This document shows, in pieces, positions 7,416-14,994 of a stretch of DNA of 45,483 nucleotides. The notes beneath the pieces were generated by a model. That model was given only the letters and a program-made list of their open reading frames with translations, was not told where the DNA came from and made no database searches. The stretch is from Amycolatopsis thermalba (GTDB lineage: Bacteria > Actinomycetota > Actinomycetes > Mycobacteriales > Pseudonocardiaceae). Made by a program: the position numbers and the translations under genes. Every line of letters begins with the position of its first letter. Positions within the stretch are counted from its first letter, which is position 1. The stretch lies in assembly GCF_003385215.1 (NCBI RefSeq), contig NZ_PQHW01000053.1:1-45483 (forward strand), written 5' to 3'.

Positions 7416-8618
7416 TCAGAGACGGTCACGCGGCTGGGCGAAATGTCGCGTGCCGGGCACCAGGGCGGCCGCCGCGGGCGCGAGCAGGCACACCAGCGCG
7501 CACGCCCCGAGCACCGGTCCGGGGCCGAATTCCGCCATCGCGGGGGCGATCAGGGCCAGTCCGGCCGGGGCCAGGCCGTAGGACAGCAGGAAGTCCAAAG
7601 CGGACACTCGGGCCAGCCGGGACGGGTCGACCTCGCGCTGGATCGCGGTGAACCACGGGACGTTGAACAGTTCGATGCCCACCCCCGCGACCGCGTAGGC
7701 CGCCACGACGACCGCCGGGTGCACCGGCAGCAGCAGGCTCAGCGGGGCGGCGGCGTAGGCGGCCAGGCCGGCCAGTGCCGTCCGGCCCGCCGCCGCGGGC
7801 GTCCACCGCGCGAGCAGCAGCGCACCGGCCAGCGCGCCGAGGGTGTAGGCGGTGGTCGCCGCGGCGAGCACCGCCTCCGAGCCGTACCGGTCGCGGCTGA
7901 TCAGCGGCAGCGCCACCCCGGTGGCCGAGTAGCCGGTGGCGATCACGGCGGTCAGCGCGAACAGCCCGGCGACGAACCACGGGTGGCGGCGGGCTTCGCG
8001 GATCCCGTCGGCGAACTCGGTGACCAGCGACGCGCGCGCCGCGGGGACGGCCGGGAGCGGACGCCCGGCGGGCGGGACGACCGCGGCGGCCAGCCACAGC
8101 AGCCCGGTGCCCCACAGCAGGGCCGGGACCGGCAGCACGGTCGCCAGCAGCGCGGTCAGGCTCGGCGCGACGAGGGTGGTGACGCGCACCGACAGGGTGA
8201 TCGCGGCGTTCGCGCGCTGCCGGGCGTCCTCGGCGACCACCTCGGCGGTCAGGGCCTGGAACGCGGGGCGGCACGCGCCCTGCCCGGCTCCGGCGACGGC
8301 GGCCGCCACCACGGCCACGGCGAGCGAACCGCTCAGCCCGGCCCCGATCACCGGGCTGGCCACGGCCGCGGCCACCCCGGCGGCGGCGACCACGCGCCGC
8401 CGCGCGAACCGGTCGGCCAGCACGCCGCCGACCGGGACGGCCGCGAGGAACCCGATCGTACGGGCGGCGAGGAGCACGCCCAGACCGGCCGGGGTGAGCG
8501 TGGAGTCCAGAACGGCCAGGCCGAGGACGAACGGCAGCGCCCAGGTCGCCAGCCCGGAGGCCGTGGTGCCGCACCACAGGCGCAGGAACGCGGGATCACG
8601 CAGGACGGGAGCGGTCAC
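7416..8618 (-). CDS. MFS exporter, EntS-like (DHA3/MFS_3)
   Basis: This is a roughly 400-aa major facilitator with about 12 hydrophobic segments. The LRDPAFLRLWCGTTAS start and the GVLADRFARRR loop between TM2 and TM3 are typical of the MFS_3 group that includes the enterobactin exporter EntS. I chose GTG 8618 because GAGGAGGA lies 12 bp upstream; an ATG at 8651 has no clear site. It diverges from the FecCD-type uptake operon and shares its operator, so export of a metal-binding small molecule made by that operon is the likely role. The substrate is inferred from context only. Confidence 0.8.
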   Translation of the reverse strand: MTAPVLRDPAFLRLWCGTTASGLATWALPFVLGLAVLDSTLTPAGLGVLLAARTIGFLAAVPVGGVLADRFARRRVVAAAGVAAAVASPVIGAGLSGSLAVAVVAAAVAGAGQGACRPAFQALTAEVVAEDARQRANAAITLSVRVTTLVAPSLTALLATVLPVPALLWGTGLLWLAAAVVPPAGRPLPAVPAARASLVTEFADGIREARRHPWFVAGLFALTAVIATGYSATGVALPLISRDRYGSEAVLAAATTAYTLGALAGALLLARWTPAAAGRTALAGLAAYAAAPLSLLLPVHPAVVVAAYAVAGVGIELFNVPWFTAIQREVDPSRLARVSALDFLLSYGLAPAGLALIAPAMAEFGPGPVLGACALVCLLAPAAAALVPGTRHFAQPRDRL

Positions 8619-8660
8619 GGCGGCGGGGTTCCTCCTCGGTCGGCGGCACATCCGGACGAG

Positions 8661-8693
8661 ACTCTAGACGAAAATGATTATCGTTTGTAACAT
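8661..8693. promoter_or_regulatory. Zur/Fur-like operator inside overlapping divergent promoters
   Basis: AAATGATTATCGTTT at 8672-8686 is a dyad of form AAAyGATnATCrTTT, close to Fur/Zur boxes; the Zur-type AAAATGATTTTCATTT differs at two positions. It fills the spacer of two promoters. Rightward: TAGACG (8665-8670), 17 bp, TAACAT (8688-8693). Leftward: TTACAA (complement of 8685-8690), 18 bp, TAGAGT (complement of 8661-8666). One dimer could therefore silence both the exporter and the uptake/biosynthesis operon. It does not resemble the IdeR/DmdR iron box. Confidence 0.65.
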
Positions 8694-8765
8694 CGGGTCC
8701 GGTTCACGAAGAGTAAGCGGTTTCCGCCGCCGTCCTTCGACGGTGGTGACGACAAGGGGGTACTC

Positions 8766-9833
8766 GTGACGGTCACCGCGACCGGCGCACCGCCGGCCCG
8801 AGCCGTTCCGGGTGTGCTCGCCGTGCCCGTTCTCGTCGTCGTGCTCGGGGTGTCCGTCGTGGTGGGGGTCGCTCTCGGTCCCACCGTGATCCCGCTGCCG
8901 GACACGCTGCGGTACCTCGCCGCCGCGCTGACCGGGGGTTCCCTCGACGCCGCGGAGATCACCGGGTACTCGATCGTGTGGCAGGTCCGCACACCGCGCG
9001 TGCTGCTGGCCGCCGTCGTAGGCGCCGGGCTGTCGGTGATCGGTGTCGCCGTGCAGGCCATGGTGCGCAACGCGCTCGCCGACCCGTTCATCCTCGGCGT
9101 CTCCTCGGGCGCGTCGGTCGGGGCCAGCGCGGTGGTGTCCTTCGGGCTGTTCGGTGCGCTCGGCGTGTACGCGTTGTCGGCCGCGGCGTTCCTCGGCGCG
9201 CTCGCGGCGTCGGTCCTGGTCTACGTGGCCGCCCGCGGCCGGGCCGGCCTCACCCCGCTGCGGCTCGTGCTCACCGGTGTCGCGCTCGCCTACGGGTTCC
9301 AGGCGCTGATGAGCGTGATCGTGTTCTTCGCGCCGTTCGGCGAGGCCGCCCGCTCGGTGCTGTTCTGGCTGCTCGGCAGCCTCGGCGGGGTGACCTGGGG
9401 ATCGCTGCCGGTCGCGGTGGCCGCCGTGGGGCTCGCGGTGGTGGTGCTGCTGCGGCGCAGCCGGGCACTCGACGTGCTGGCTCTGGGTGACGAGTCCGCC
9501 GCGAGCCTCGGGCTCGACGCCGACGCCCTGCGGCGGGAGCTGTTCCTGCTCACCGCCGTCGTCACCGGCGCGCTGGTCGCGGTCAGCGGCGCGGTCGGCT
9601 TCGTCGGCCTGGTCCTGCCGCACCTGGTGCGGATGGTGGCCGGACCGGGCCACCGGCGGGTGCTCGTGCTCGCGCCCCTGGCCGGGGCGATCTTCCTGAT
9701 CTGGGTGGATCTGGCCTCCCGCACCCTGTTCGCGCCGCGCGAGCTGCCGCTCGGGGTGATCACCGCGCTGATCGGGGTGCCGGTGTTCGTCGGCCTGCTG
9801 CGCGGCCGCGGCTACCTGTTCGGAGGCCGCTGA
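8766..9833 (+). CDS. FecCD-type ABC permease for a metal chelate
   Basis: This is a 355-aa inner-membrane permease with about ten helices. The conserved FecCD features are all seen: RTPRVLLAAVVGAGLSVIGV, NALADPFILGVSSGAS and the late GFVGLVLPHLVRM loop that contacts the ATPase. GTG 8766 follows AGGGGG at suitable spacing. It is the first gene of a seven-gene plus-strand chain, and the ATPase gene begins inside its stop region (TGATG). In this family the cargo is a siderophore, haem, cobalamin or a similar chelate. The downstream genes suggest a locally made chelator. Confidence 0.9.
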   Translation: MTVTATGAPPARAVPGVLAVPVLVVVLGVSVVVGVALGPTVIPLPDTLRYLAAALTGGSLDAAEITGYSIVWQVRTPRVLLAAVVGAGLSVIGVAVQAMVRNALADPFILGVSSGASVGASAVVSFGLFGALGVYALSAAAFLGALAASVLVYVAARGRAGLTPLRLVLTGVALAYGFQALMSVIVFFAPFGEAARSVLFWLLGSLGGVTWGSLPVAVAAVGLAVVVLLRRSRALDVLALGDESAASLGLDADALRRELFLLTAVVTGALVAVSGAVGFVGLVLPHLVRMVAGPGHRRVLVLAPLAGAIFLIWVDLASRTLFAPRELPLGVITALIGVPVFVGLLRGRGYLFGGR

Positions 9834-10615
9834 TGGACCTCGCCCTCGACTCGGTCACCGTCGAGGTCGCCGGCCGCAGGCTGGTCGACGCGCTCAGCCT
9901 CAAGGCCGGCGACGGCGAGGTGGTCGGGCTGGTCGGCCCGAACGGCAGCGGCAAATCCACCGCGCTGCGCTGCGTCTACCGGGCGCTGGCCCCCAGCTCC
10001 GGCGCCGTCCTGGTCGGCGGGACCGACCTGAGTGGACTGTCCACCCGGGACAGCGCGCGGGTGGTCGCCGCGGTCACCCAGGAGGCGGGCAGCGACCTGG
10101 ACTTCACCGTCGCCGAGATCGTCGCGATGGGCCGGTTCCCGCACCACCCCGGCAACCGGGCGCTGAGCGAGCGCGAGCACGACCTCGTCCGCCGGTGCCT
10201 GGAGCGGACCGGCGTCGCGCACCTGGCCGGGCGCGGCATCCTGTCGCTGTCCGGCGGCGAGCGCCAGCGCGTGCTCATCGCCCGCGCGCTGGCGCAGGAA
10301 CCGCGGATCCTCGTCCTCGACGAGCCGACCAACCACCTCGACGTGCGTCACCAGGTCGAGCTGCTGTCGTTCCTGCGCACCTGCGGGCTGACCGTGCTGG
10401 TCGCCCTGCACGACCTGAACCTGGCCGCGGCCACCTGCGACCGCGTCGCCGTGCTGCACGAGGGGGAACTCGCGGCCGCCGGCCCGCCCGGTGAAGTGCT
10501 CACCCCCGAGCTCGTCCGCCGTGTTTTCGGCGTGACCCCGGTGCTGGTGACCCATCCGGTCACCGGGGTCCCGCAACTGCTCTGGACGTTCACCGATCGA
10601 GGAGGAAGCCCGTGA
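9833..10615 (+). CDS. ABC transporter ATPase, FepC/BtuD type
   Basis: This is a 260-aa ATPase with Walker A GPNGSGKST at 35-43, signature LSLSGGERQR, Walker B ILVLDEPTNHLD and the switch His in LVALHDLNLA, all intact. It powers import by the adjacent permease. The start overlaps the permease stop and the end overlaps the binding-protein start by four bases, so the three genes are translationally coupled. FVAEIVAMGRFPH-like spacing (here TVAEIVAMGRFPHH) is typical of the iron-chelate/cobalamin group. Confidence 0.92.
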   Translation: MDLALDSVTVEVAGRRLVDALSLKAGDGEVVGLVGPNGSGKSTALRCVYRALAPSSGAVLVGGTDLSGLSTRDSARVVAAVTQEAGSDLDFTVAEIVAMGRFPHHPGNRALSEREHDLVRRCLERTGVAHLAGRGILSLSGGERQRVLIARALAQEPRILVLDEPTNHLDVRHQVELLSFLRTCGLTVLVALHDLNLAAATCDRVAVLHEGELAAAGPPGEVLTPELVRRVFGVTPVLVTHPVTGVPQLLWTFTDRGGSP

Positions 10616-11598
10616 GAGGGCGTTGGACAGCCGTGCTCGCGATCGCGGCGGTGGCACTCACCGCGTGCGGCGCGCAGGTGCGGCCCGGCGGTGACACCGG
10701 CCCGGCGCCGGTGACCGTCGAGAACTGCGGCCACGCGATCACCTACCCGCTGCCGGAGCGCGCGGTCGCCTACGACATGAGCAGCACCGAGAAGATGTTC
10801 GCGCTCGGGCTGGCCGGCCGGATGCGCGGCATCGTCATGCCCCGCACCGCCGAACCCGCCGTGGCGCGGTCACCGTACGTGGCCGACTACCGGTCGGTGG
10901 AGACCCTGAGCACCGACGTGCTCAGCTTCGAAACCGTCGTCGCCGCGCGGGCCGACTGGGTGCTGGCCGGGTGGAACTCCGGCTTCAGCGAGGCCCGCGG
11001 CATCACCCCGGCCAAACTGGACGGTGTGGGCATCCGCAGCTACCAGCACACCGAGAGCTGCTTCAACTACGGCGACCGGCCGGTCAAGGTGCCGCCGCTG
11101 GAAGCGCTCTACACCGACCTGCGGCAGATCGGGCAGATCTTCCACGTCGGCGACCGCGCCGAGGCCCTCGTGGCGGACCTGCAGGCGCGGGCCGCCGCGC
11201 TGCGGGCGAACGCGCCGGCGGGGGAGGCCGCCCGGGTGTTCATCTACGACTCCGGCACCGACCAGCCGTTCACCTCCGGCAACCAGGCCGCGCCGGACAC
11301 CATCGTGTCCCTGGCCGGCGGCCGCAACATCGCCGGGAACCTGGACGCCCGCTGGACCACCATCGGCTGGGAACCGGTCGTGCAGGCCCAGCCCGAGGTG
11401 ATCGCCGTCGTCGACTACGGCGACCGCCCGGTCGCGGACAAGATCGCGTTCCTCAAGTCGTTCCCGCCCCTGGCGGACACCCCGGCGGTGCGGGAGAACC
11501 GCTTCCACGTCCTCGACTACGGCGAGGCCGTGAGCGGCCCGCGCAACCTCGACGCCGCCGAAAAGCTCGCCGCCTACCTGCGTTCGATCGGACGATGA
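10612..11598 (+). CDS. Metal-chelate substrate-binding lipoprotein
   Basis: This is a 328-aa class III periplasmic-binding protein. A short signal peptide ends in the lipobox LTAC with Cys19, so it is anchored outside the membrane. It begins VENCGHAITYPLPERAVAYD, then STEKMFALGLAGRM, as in FepB/BtuF-like proteins. Similar actinobacterial sequences have, I believe, been named putative F420-0 transport proteins from genomic context; nothing here concerns F420. GTG 10612 follows GAGGAGGA and overlaps the ATPase stop. It should deliver the chelate to the FecCD permease. Confidence 0.88.
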   Translation: MRGRWTAVLAIAAVALTACGAQVRPGGDTGPAPVTVENCGHAITYPLPERAVAYDMSSTEKMFALGLAGRMRGIVMPRTAEPAVARSPYVADYRSVETLSTDVLSFETVVAARADWVLAGWNSGFSEARGITPAKLDGVGIRSYQHTESCFNYGDRPVKVPPLEALYTDLRQIGQIFHVGDRAEALVADLQARAAALRANAPAGEAARVFIYDSGTDQPFTSGNQAAPDTIVSLAGGRNIAGNLDARWTTIGWEPVVQAQPEVIAVVDYGDRPVADKIAFLKSFPPLADTPAVRENRFHVLDYGEAVSGPRNLDAAEKLAAYLRSIGR

Positions 11599-12350
11599 CC
11601 GGAAAGGCCGGAAAGGACACTGTGGACACCGTGGACACTGCCCGGATCGACCAGCTCCCGCCGCCCCTGCCCGCCGAGCGGATCATCGCGCTCAACCAGC
11701 CGAAGGCCGACCTGCACACCACCCGCCGCTACACCTGGCGGGGATGGGAGTTCACCGCGCCGCCGGGCGTGTTCCTGCCCGGCGGGACCAGCCGCATGAT
11801 CCACGAGCGGGTCCTGGACGGCACCATCGAGGTGCGCGACCGCGTCTACGCCGCCATGGGCTGCGGGCTCGGCGTCGAAGCCGTCGCCGCCGGGGTGCGC
11901 GGGGCCCGGGAGATCTACGCGATCGACGTGCACCCGGACAGCGTCGAGGCCACCCGCCGGCACTACGAGCGGATCGCCGGGCCGCGCCAGGGCACCCGGT
12001 TCGTGCCGGTGGTCGCCGACCTCTTCGACGGTTTCCCGGACGGCGTGCGGCTGGACGTCGTCACCTTCAACCCGCCCGCGGTGAGCCAGCCGGTGAGCGA
12101 CGACCCGGACGTCGTGCGCAACGTGTGCGCCGGAGCCCCGCTGCTGGAGCGGTTCTTCGCGCAGCTGGCCGGACGCGACCTGCTCGCGCCCGGCGGCGAG
12201 GTGTTCGTCATCGTGTCCAACACCGCGGACCTGCGCACGATCGTGCGGGACGCGGCCGGGCACGGGTTCACCACCGAGGTGGCGCACTGCCACGACTGGC
12301 AGGACGGCGTGCTCACCTACCTGTTCCGGCTGCGGCGGGAGGCGGCGTGA
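11595..12350 (+). CDS. Class I SAM-dependent methyltransferase in the metallophore operon
   Basis: This protein of about 251 aa has a Rossmann methyltransferase core. SAM motif I reads AAMGCGLGVEAVAAG, then the acidic strand YAIDVHPDSVEATRRHYE, then motif IV FNPPA, a variant of the NPPY loop of N-methyltransferases such as PrmC. ATG 11595 overlaps the upstream stop (ATGA); GTG 11622 behind GAAAGGAC is an alternative that removes nine residues. The N-terminal 70 residues are family-specific. In this operon it may N-methylate an amine of the chelator or an intermediate; that is inference. A protein target cannot be excluded. Confidence 0.75.
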   Translation: MTGKAGKDTVDTVDTARIDQLPPPLPAERIIALNQPKADLHTTRRYTWRGWEFTAPPGVFLPGGTSRMIHERVLDGTIEVRDRVYAAMGCGLGVEAVAAGVRGAREIYAIDVHPDSVEATRRHYERIAGPRQGTRFVPVVADLFDGFPDGVRLDVVTFNPPAVSQPVSDDPDVVRNVCAGAPLLERFFAQLAGRDLLAPGGEVFVIVSNTADLRTIVRDAAGHGFTTEVAHCHDWQDGVLTYLFRLRREAA

Positions 12351-13150
12351 GCACCGTCGGCGCCCTGACCGCCGAGGTGCTCGCCGGCAAGCACGGCCCG
12401 GACCCGGCGGAGCTGACCGTCACCAGCGTCTTCTGGCTGCACCACGGCACCCGGCTGGCCGGCGGGGACGTGACCTACCGCAACTCCTACGTCCTCGTCC
12501 GGCTGGGCGCGGCGTTCGGGGCGTGTGCCTTCGAAACCGGTGAACTGGCGCCGGAGATCTGCGCGGAGTTCTCCGGGGCGCCGCTGGACGAGCTGCTGCG
12601 CCAGGAGCTGCGTCCACTGCGGATCGCCGCGCTGGACGCGTACCTGTCGGCGGCCGCGCCGCACGAGCAGCAGCCCGCGGCGGAGCCGGTGATCCTGCCC
12701 GCCGGCACGCCCGAGGTCCGGGCCCGCGCCCGGGACGCGGCGATCGCCGGGCTCCTGGACCTCGGGCCGGGCGCGCGGGTGGGGCTCATCGGCGTGGTGA
12801 ACCCGCTGGTCGCGGCGATCCGCGAGCGCGGCGGGACCTGCCTGCCGTGCGACCTGAACCTGCGCCGCACCCAGTGGGGCGATCCGGTGACGCCGGAGAT
12901 GGGGAAGGTGCTCGACGTGGCGGACGCGGTCGTGGCGACCGGGATGACGCTGGGCAACGGGACCTTCGACGAGATCGTCCGCCGCTGCCGGGAGCGGGCG
13001 GTGCCGCTGGTCGTCTACGCCCAGACCGGCAGCGCCGTGGCGCGGGCGTTCCTCGGTGACGGGGTCAGTGCCCTGTCCGCGGAACCGTTCCCGTTCTCGC
13101 AGTTCAGCGCCGCGCCCACGGTGCTGTACCGGTACCGGGCGGCGGCGTGA
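12347..13150 (+). CDS. DUF4213/DUF364 protein (putative heavy-metal chelation family)
   Basis: This is a 267-aa protein. Residues about 1-95 resemble the DUF4213 enolase-N-like domain (VFWLHHGTRLAGGDVTYRNS). About 120-265 resemble DUF364, a Rossmann-like domain annotated as putative heavy-metal chelation (GARVGLIGVVNPLVAAI, VVATGMTLGNGTFDEI). A CxxC pair (C165, C168) is present. The family has no firmly assigned reaction that I know of, and neighbours in other genomes often involve metals. GTG 12347 overlaps the methyltransferase stop. Its place between a methyltransferase and an amino-acid kinase suggests either an enzyme of chelator synthesis or a metal-handling factor. Confidence 0.78.
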   Translation: MSTVGALTAEVLAGKHGPDPAELTVTSVFWLHHGTRLAGGDVTYRNSYVLVRLGAAFGACAFETGELAPEICAEFSGAPLDELLRQELRPLRIAALDAYLSAAAPHEQQPAAEPVILPAGTPEVRARARDAAIAGLLDLGPGARVGLIGVVNPLVAAIRERGGTCLPCDLNLRRTQWGDPVTPEMGKVLDVADAVVATGMTLGNGTFDEIVRRCRERAVPLVVYAQTGSAVARAFLGDGVSALSAEPFPFSQFSAAPTVLYRYRAAA

Positions 13151-14082
13151 CCGGTGTGGGGTACGCGCCCGGGCACCACGGGGAGATCCTGCAGGGCGTC
13201 TTCCGCGACGGTGATCGCCGTTGCCGCGGGCTGGTCACGCTGCCCGTGCCGGGGGCGGTGACGCGCGCCGAGTTCGTGCCCCGGCCCGGTCCGCTGACGG
13301 TGGTCCCGGCCGGCCGGGTCAAGGCGCGGCGGGCCGCCGAACTGGCGGCCGCCGCGTGCGGCCGCCCGGCGGGCGGGGCGTTGCGGCTGGACAGCGGATT
13401 GCCGGTGGGGCTGGGGCTGGGATCGTCCACCAGCGACATCCTGGCCACCGTGCGGGCCGTGTCGGCGGCGTTCGGCACGGCGCTCGCCCCGGAGGCGGTC
13501 GCGCGGATCGCGGTGCGGGCCGAGCACGCCAGCGACCCGATCATGCTCGGCGGTGGTGCGGTGCTGTTCGCGCAGCGGGAGGGGCGGGTGCTGGAACGCC
13601 TCGGCCCCGCGTTGCCGGCCGCGGTGGTGGTCGGGTGCGTGACCGGCGGTGGCGCGCCGGTGGACACGCTCGCGCTGGACTTCGCCGGTGACGTGGCGGC
13701 GTTCGAGCGGCTGCGGCGGATGCTGCGGCTGGCGATCGCGACCGGGGACGTCGCGCTGCTGGGCCGGGTGAGCACCGAGAGCGCGCGGCTGAACCAGCGC
13801 GTGCTCGCCAAGGACGAACTGCCGGAACTGGAACGGATCGCGGCGCTCACCGGGGCGGCCGGCGTGCAGGTCGCGCACAGCGGCAACGTGGCCGGCCTGC
13901 TGTTCGACCCGCGCGGCGGCGGGGACCGGTTGCGCCGGTGCGTCCGCGCGCTGCGGGCCGCCGGGTTGCCGGTGACGCGCCTGTTCACGACGGAAGGGAA
14001 GGATGCACGACCACATCGCCGAGGCGATCGCGCGGCCGGCCCTGGTCCGGACCGGCGAGCGGCTCGTCTGCCTGCGGTTTGA
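13147..14082 (+). CDS. GHMP kinase, PduX-like (L-threonine/serine kinase candidate)
   Basis: This is a 311-aa small-molecule kinase. The N-terminal GYAPGHHGEILQG resembles the PASCGELIQG start of PduX. The ATP loop GLGLGSSTSD at about 88-97 matches the (G/A)SSTAD loop of that group, and a C-terminal GHMP segment ends near residue 285. PduX phosphorylates the hydroxyl of L-threonine. Here a side-chain hydroxyl of serine, threonine or homoserine is the likely target, supplying a leaving group for the PLP enzyme encoded next. The start GTG overlaps the DUF364 stop. The last 26 codons overlap the next gene by 80 bp, an unusually long overlap. Confidence 0.8.
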   Translation: MTGVGYAPGHHGEILQGVFRDGDRRCRGLVTLPVPGAVTRAEFVPRPGPLTVVPAGRVKARRAAELAAAACGRPAGGALRLDSGLPVGLGLGSSTSDILATVRAVSAAFGTALAPEAVARIAVRAEHASDPIMLGGGAVLFAQREGRVLERLGPALPAAVVVGCVTGGGAPVDTLALDFAGDVAAFERLRRMLRLAIATGDVALLGRVSTESARLNQRVLAKDELPELERIAALTGAAGVQVAHSGNVAGLLFDPRGGGDRLRRCVRALRAAGLPVTRLFTTEGKDARPHRRGDRAAGPGPDRRAARLPAV

Positions 14083-14989
14083 GACGATGAAGGTGGTCTC
14101 CGCGCTGGAGGCCGTGCGGCACCTGCTGCGGACCGGCGTGGTCGCGCCGGGGGACACCCTGGTCGACAGTTCCAGCGGGATCTACGCCTACGCGCTGGCC
14201 CTGGCGTGCCACCGGTTCGGGTTGCGGTGCCACATCGTCGGATCGACCACAGTGGACCACACGTTGCGCACGCAGCTGGCGGTGCTGGGCGCGACGCTGG
14301 AGCAGATGCCGCCGGCGGCCGATCTCAAGCTCGACCAGGACCGGCGGGTGCGGCGGATCGGGGAGATCCTGCGCGCGCACCCGGACTGGCACTGGATGCG
14401 GCAGTACCACGACCGCGTGCACTACCTGGGGTACCGGGCGGTGGCTGAGGAGATCGCGCGGGAGCTGGACGCGTCGCGGCTGATCGTGGTGGGCGGGGTC
14501 GGGTCCGGTGCGTCGACCGGGGCGCTGGCGACGTGGTTGCGGTCGTCGGCGCCCGGTGCCGGCCTCGTCGGGGTGCAGCCGTTCGGGAGCATCACGTTCG
14601 GCAGCGAGCACGTCGCCGATCCGGACATCATCATCGCCGGGATCGGTAGCTCGATCCCGTTCGGGAACGTGACGCACGAGCTGTACGACACGATCCACTG
14701 GGTGGGGTTCTCCGCGGCGCTGTCCGGAAGCGTGGACCTGTTGCGCCGGCACGCGATCTTCGCCGGGCTCTCCACGGGCGCCGCGTACCTGGCCGCGCGC
14801 TGGGAACGGGACCACTCGGACCGCACGGTGGTGTTCATCGCCGCGGACACCGGGCACCGGTACGTGGACACGGTGTTCGCCCGGCACGCGGAGGCGGCGC
14901 CGGTGGCGTCCCTGGCGCCGGTGGAGCCGGTCACCCGGGCGGGCCTGGCGTTGCCGTGGTCGCGCATGCACTGGCCGGCGCCCGCGTGA
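14003..14989 (+). CDS. Cysteine-synthase-like PLP enzyme (SbnA-like fold type II)
   Basis: This is a 328-aa fold-type-II PLP enzyme. The aldimine Lys is K30 (RFETMKVV). The substrate loop reads SSSGIYA at about 56-62 instead of TSGNTG. The phosphate-binding loop GGVGSGASTGA spans about 164-174, and the late DTGHRYVD matches the DTGERYLS element. It is diverged from cysteine synthase, so an alternative beta-replacement is likely, as in SbnA, which joins O-phosphoserine and glutamate in staphyloferrin B synthesis. GGAAGG precedes ATG 14003. Its last 99 bp are repeated exactly 231 bp downstream. The acceptor nucleophile is unknown. Confidence 0.8.
   Translation: MHDHIAEAIARPALVRTGERLVCLRFETMKVVSALEAVRHLLRTGVVAPGDTLVDSSSGIYAYALALACHRFGLRCHIVGSTTVDHTLRTQLAVLGATLEQMPPAADLKLDQDRRVRRIGEILRAHPDWHWMRQYHDRVHYLGYRAVAEEIARELDASRLIVVGGVGSGASTGALATWLRSSAPGAGLVGVQPFGSITFGSEHVADPDIIIAGIGSSIPFGNVTHELYDTIHWVGFSAALSGSVDLLRRHAIFAGLSTGAAYLAARWERDHSDRTVVFIAADTGHRYVDTVFARHAEAAPVASLAPVEPVTRAGLALPWSRMHWPAPA
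14891..14989 (+). repeat. 99-bp direct repeat, copy 1 (3' end of the PLP gene)
   Basis: These 99 bp, coding for the last 32 residues and the stop of the PLP enzyme, are identical base for base to 15122-15220. The two copies start 231 bp apart. The flanks are only partly similar. Confidence 0.95.
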
Positions 14990-14994
14990 TGCGT

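Noticed and set aside
8661..8693. IdeR/DmdR1 iron box
   Set aside because: The site lacks the TTAGGTTAG-type half-sites; the AAATGAT/ATCGTTT dyad is Fur/Zur-like.
8664..9653. A minus-strand frame opposite the FecCD permease
   Set aside because: It is an antisense shadow that also runs through the divergent promoter region.
10612..11598. Annotation of the ABC system as a coenzyme F420-0 importer
   Set aside because: No cofE or F420-dependent gene is nearby; the operon context is metal chelator synthesis and a Fur-family operator.
11595..14989. Identity with the EDDS (aes) biosynthesis operon of Amycolatopsis japonicum
   Set aside because: Only the SbnA-like PLP enzyme, transport and Zur-like control are shared; no SbnB-like dehydrogenase or lyase is present, and kinase, DUF364 and methyltransferase genes are extra.
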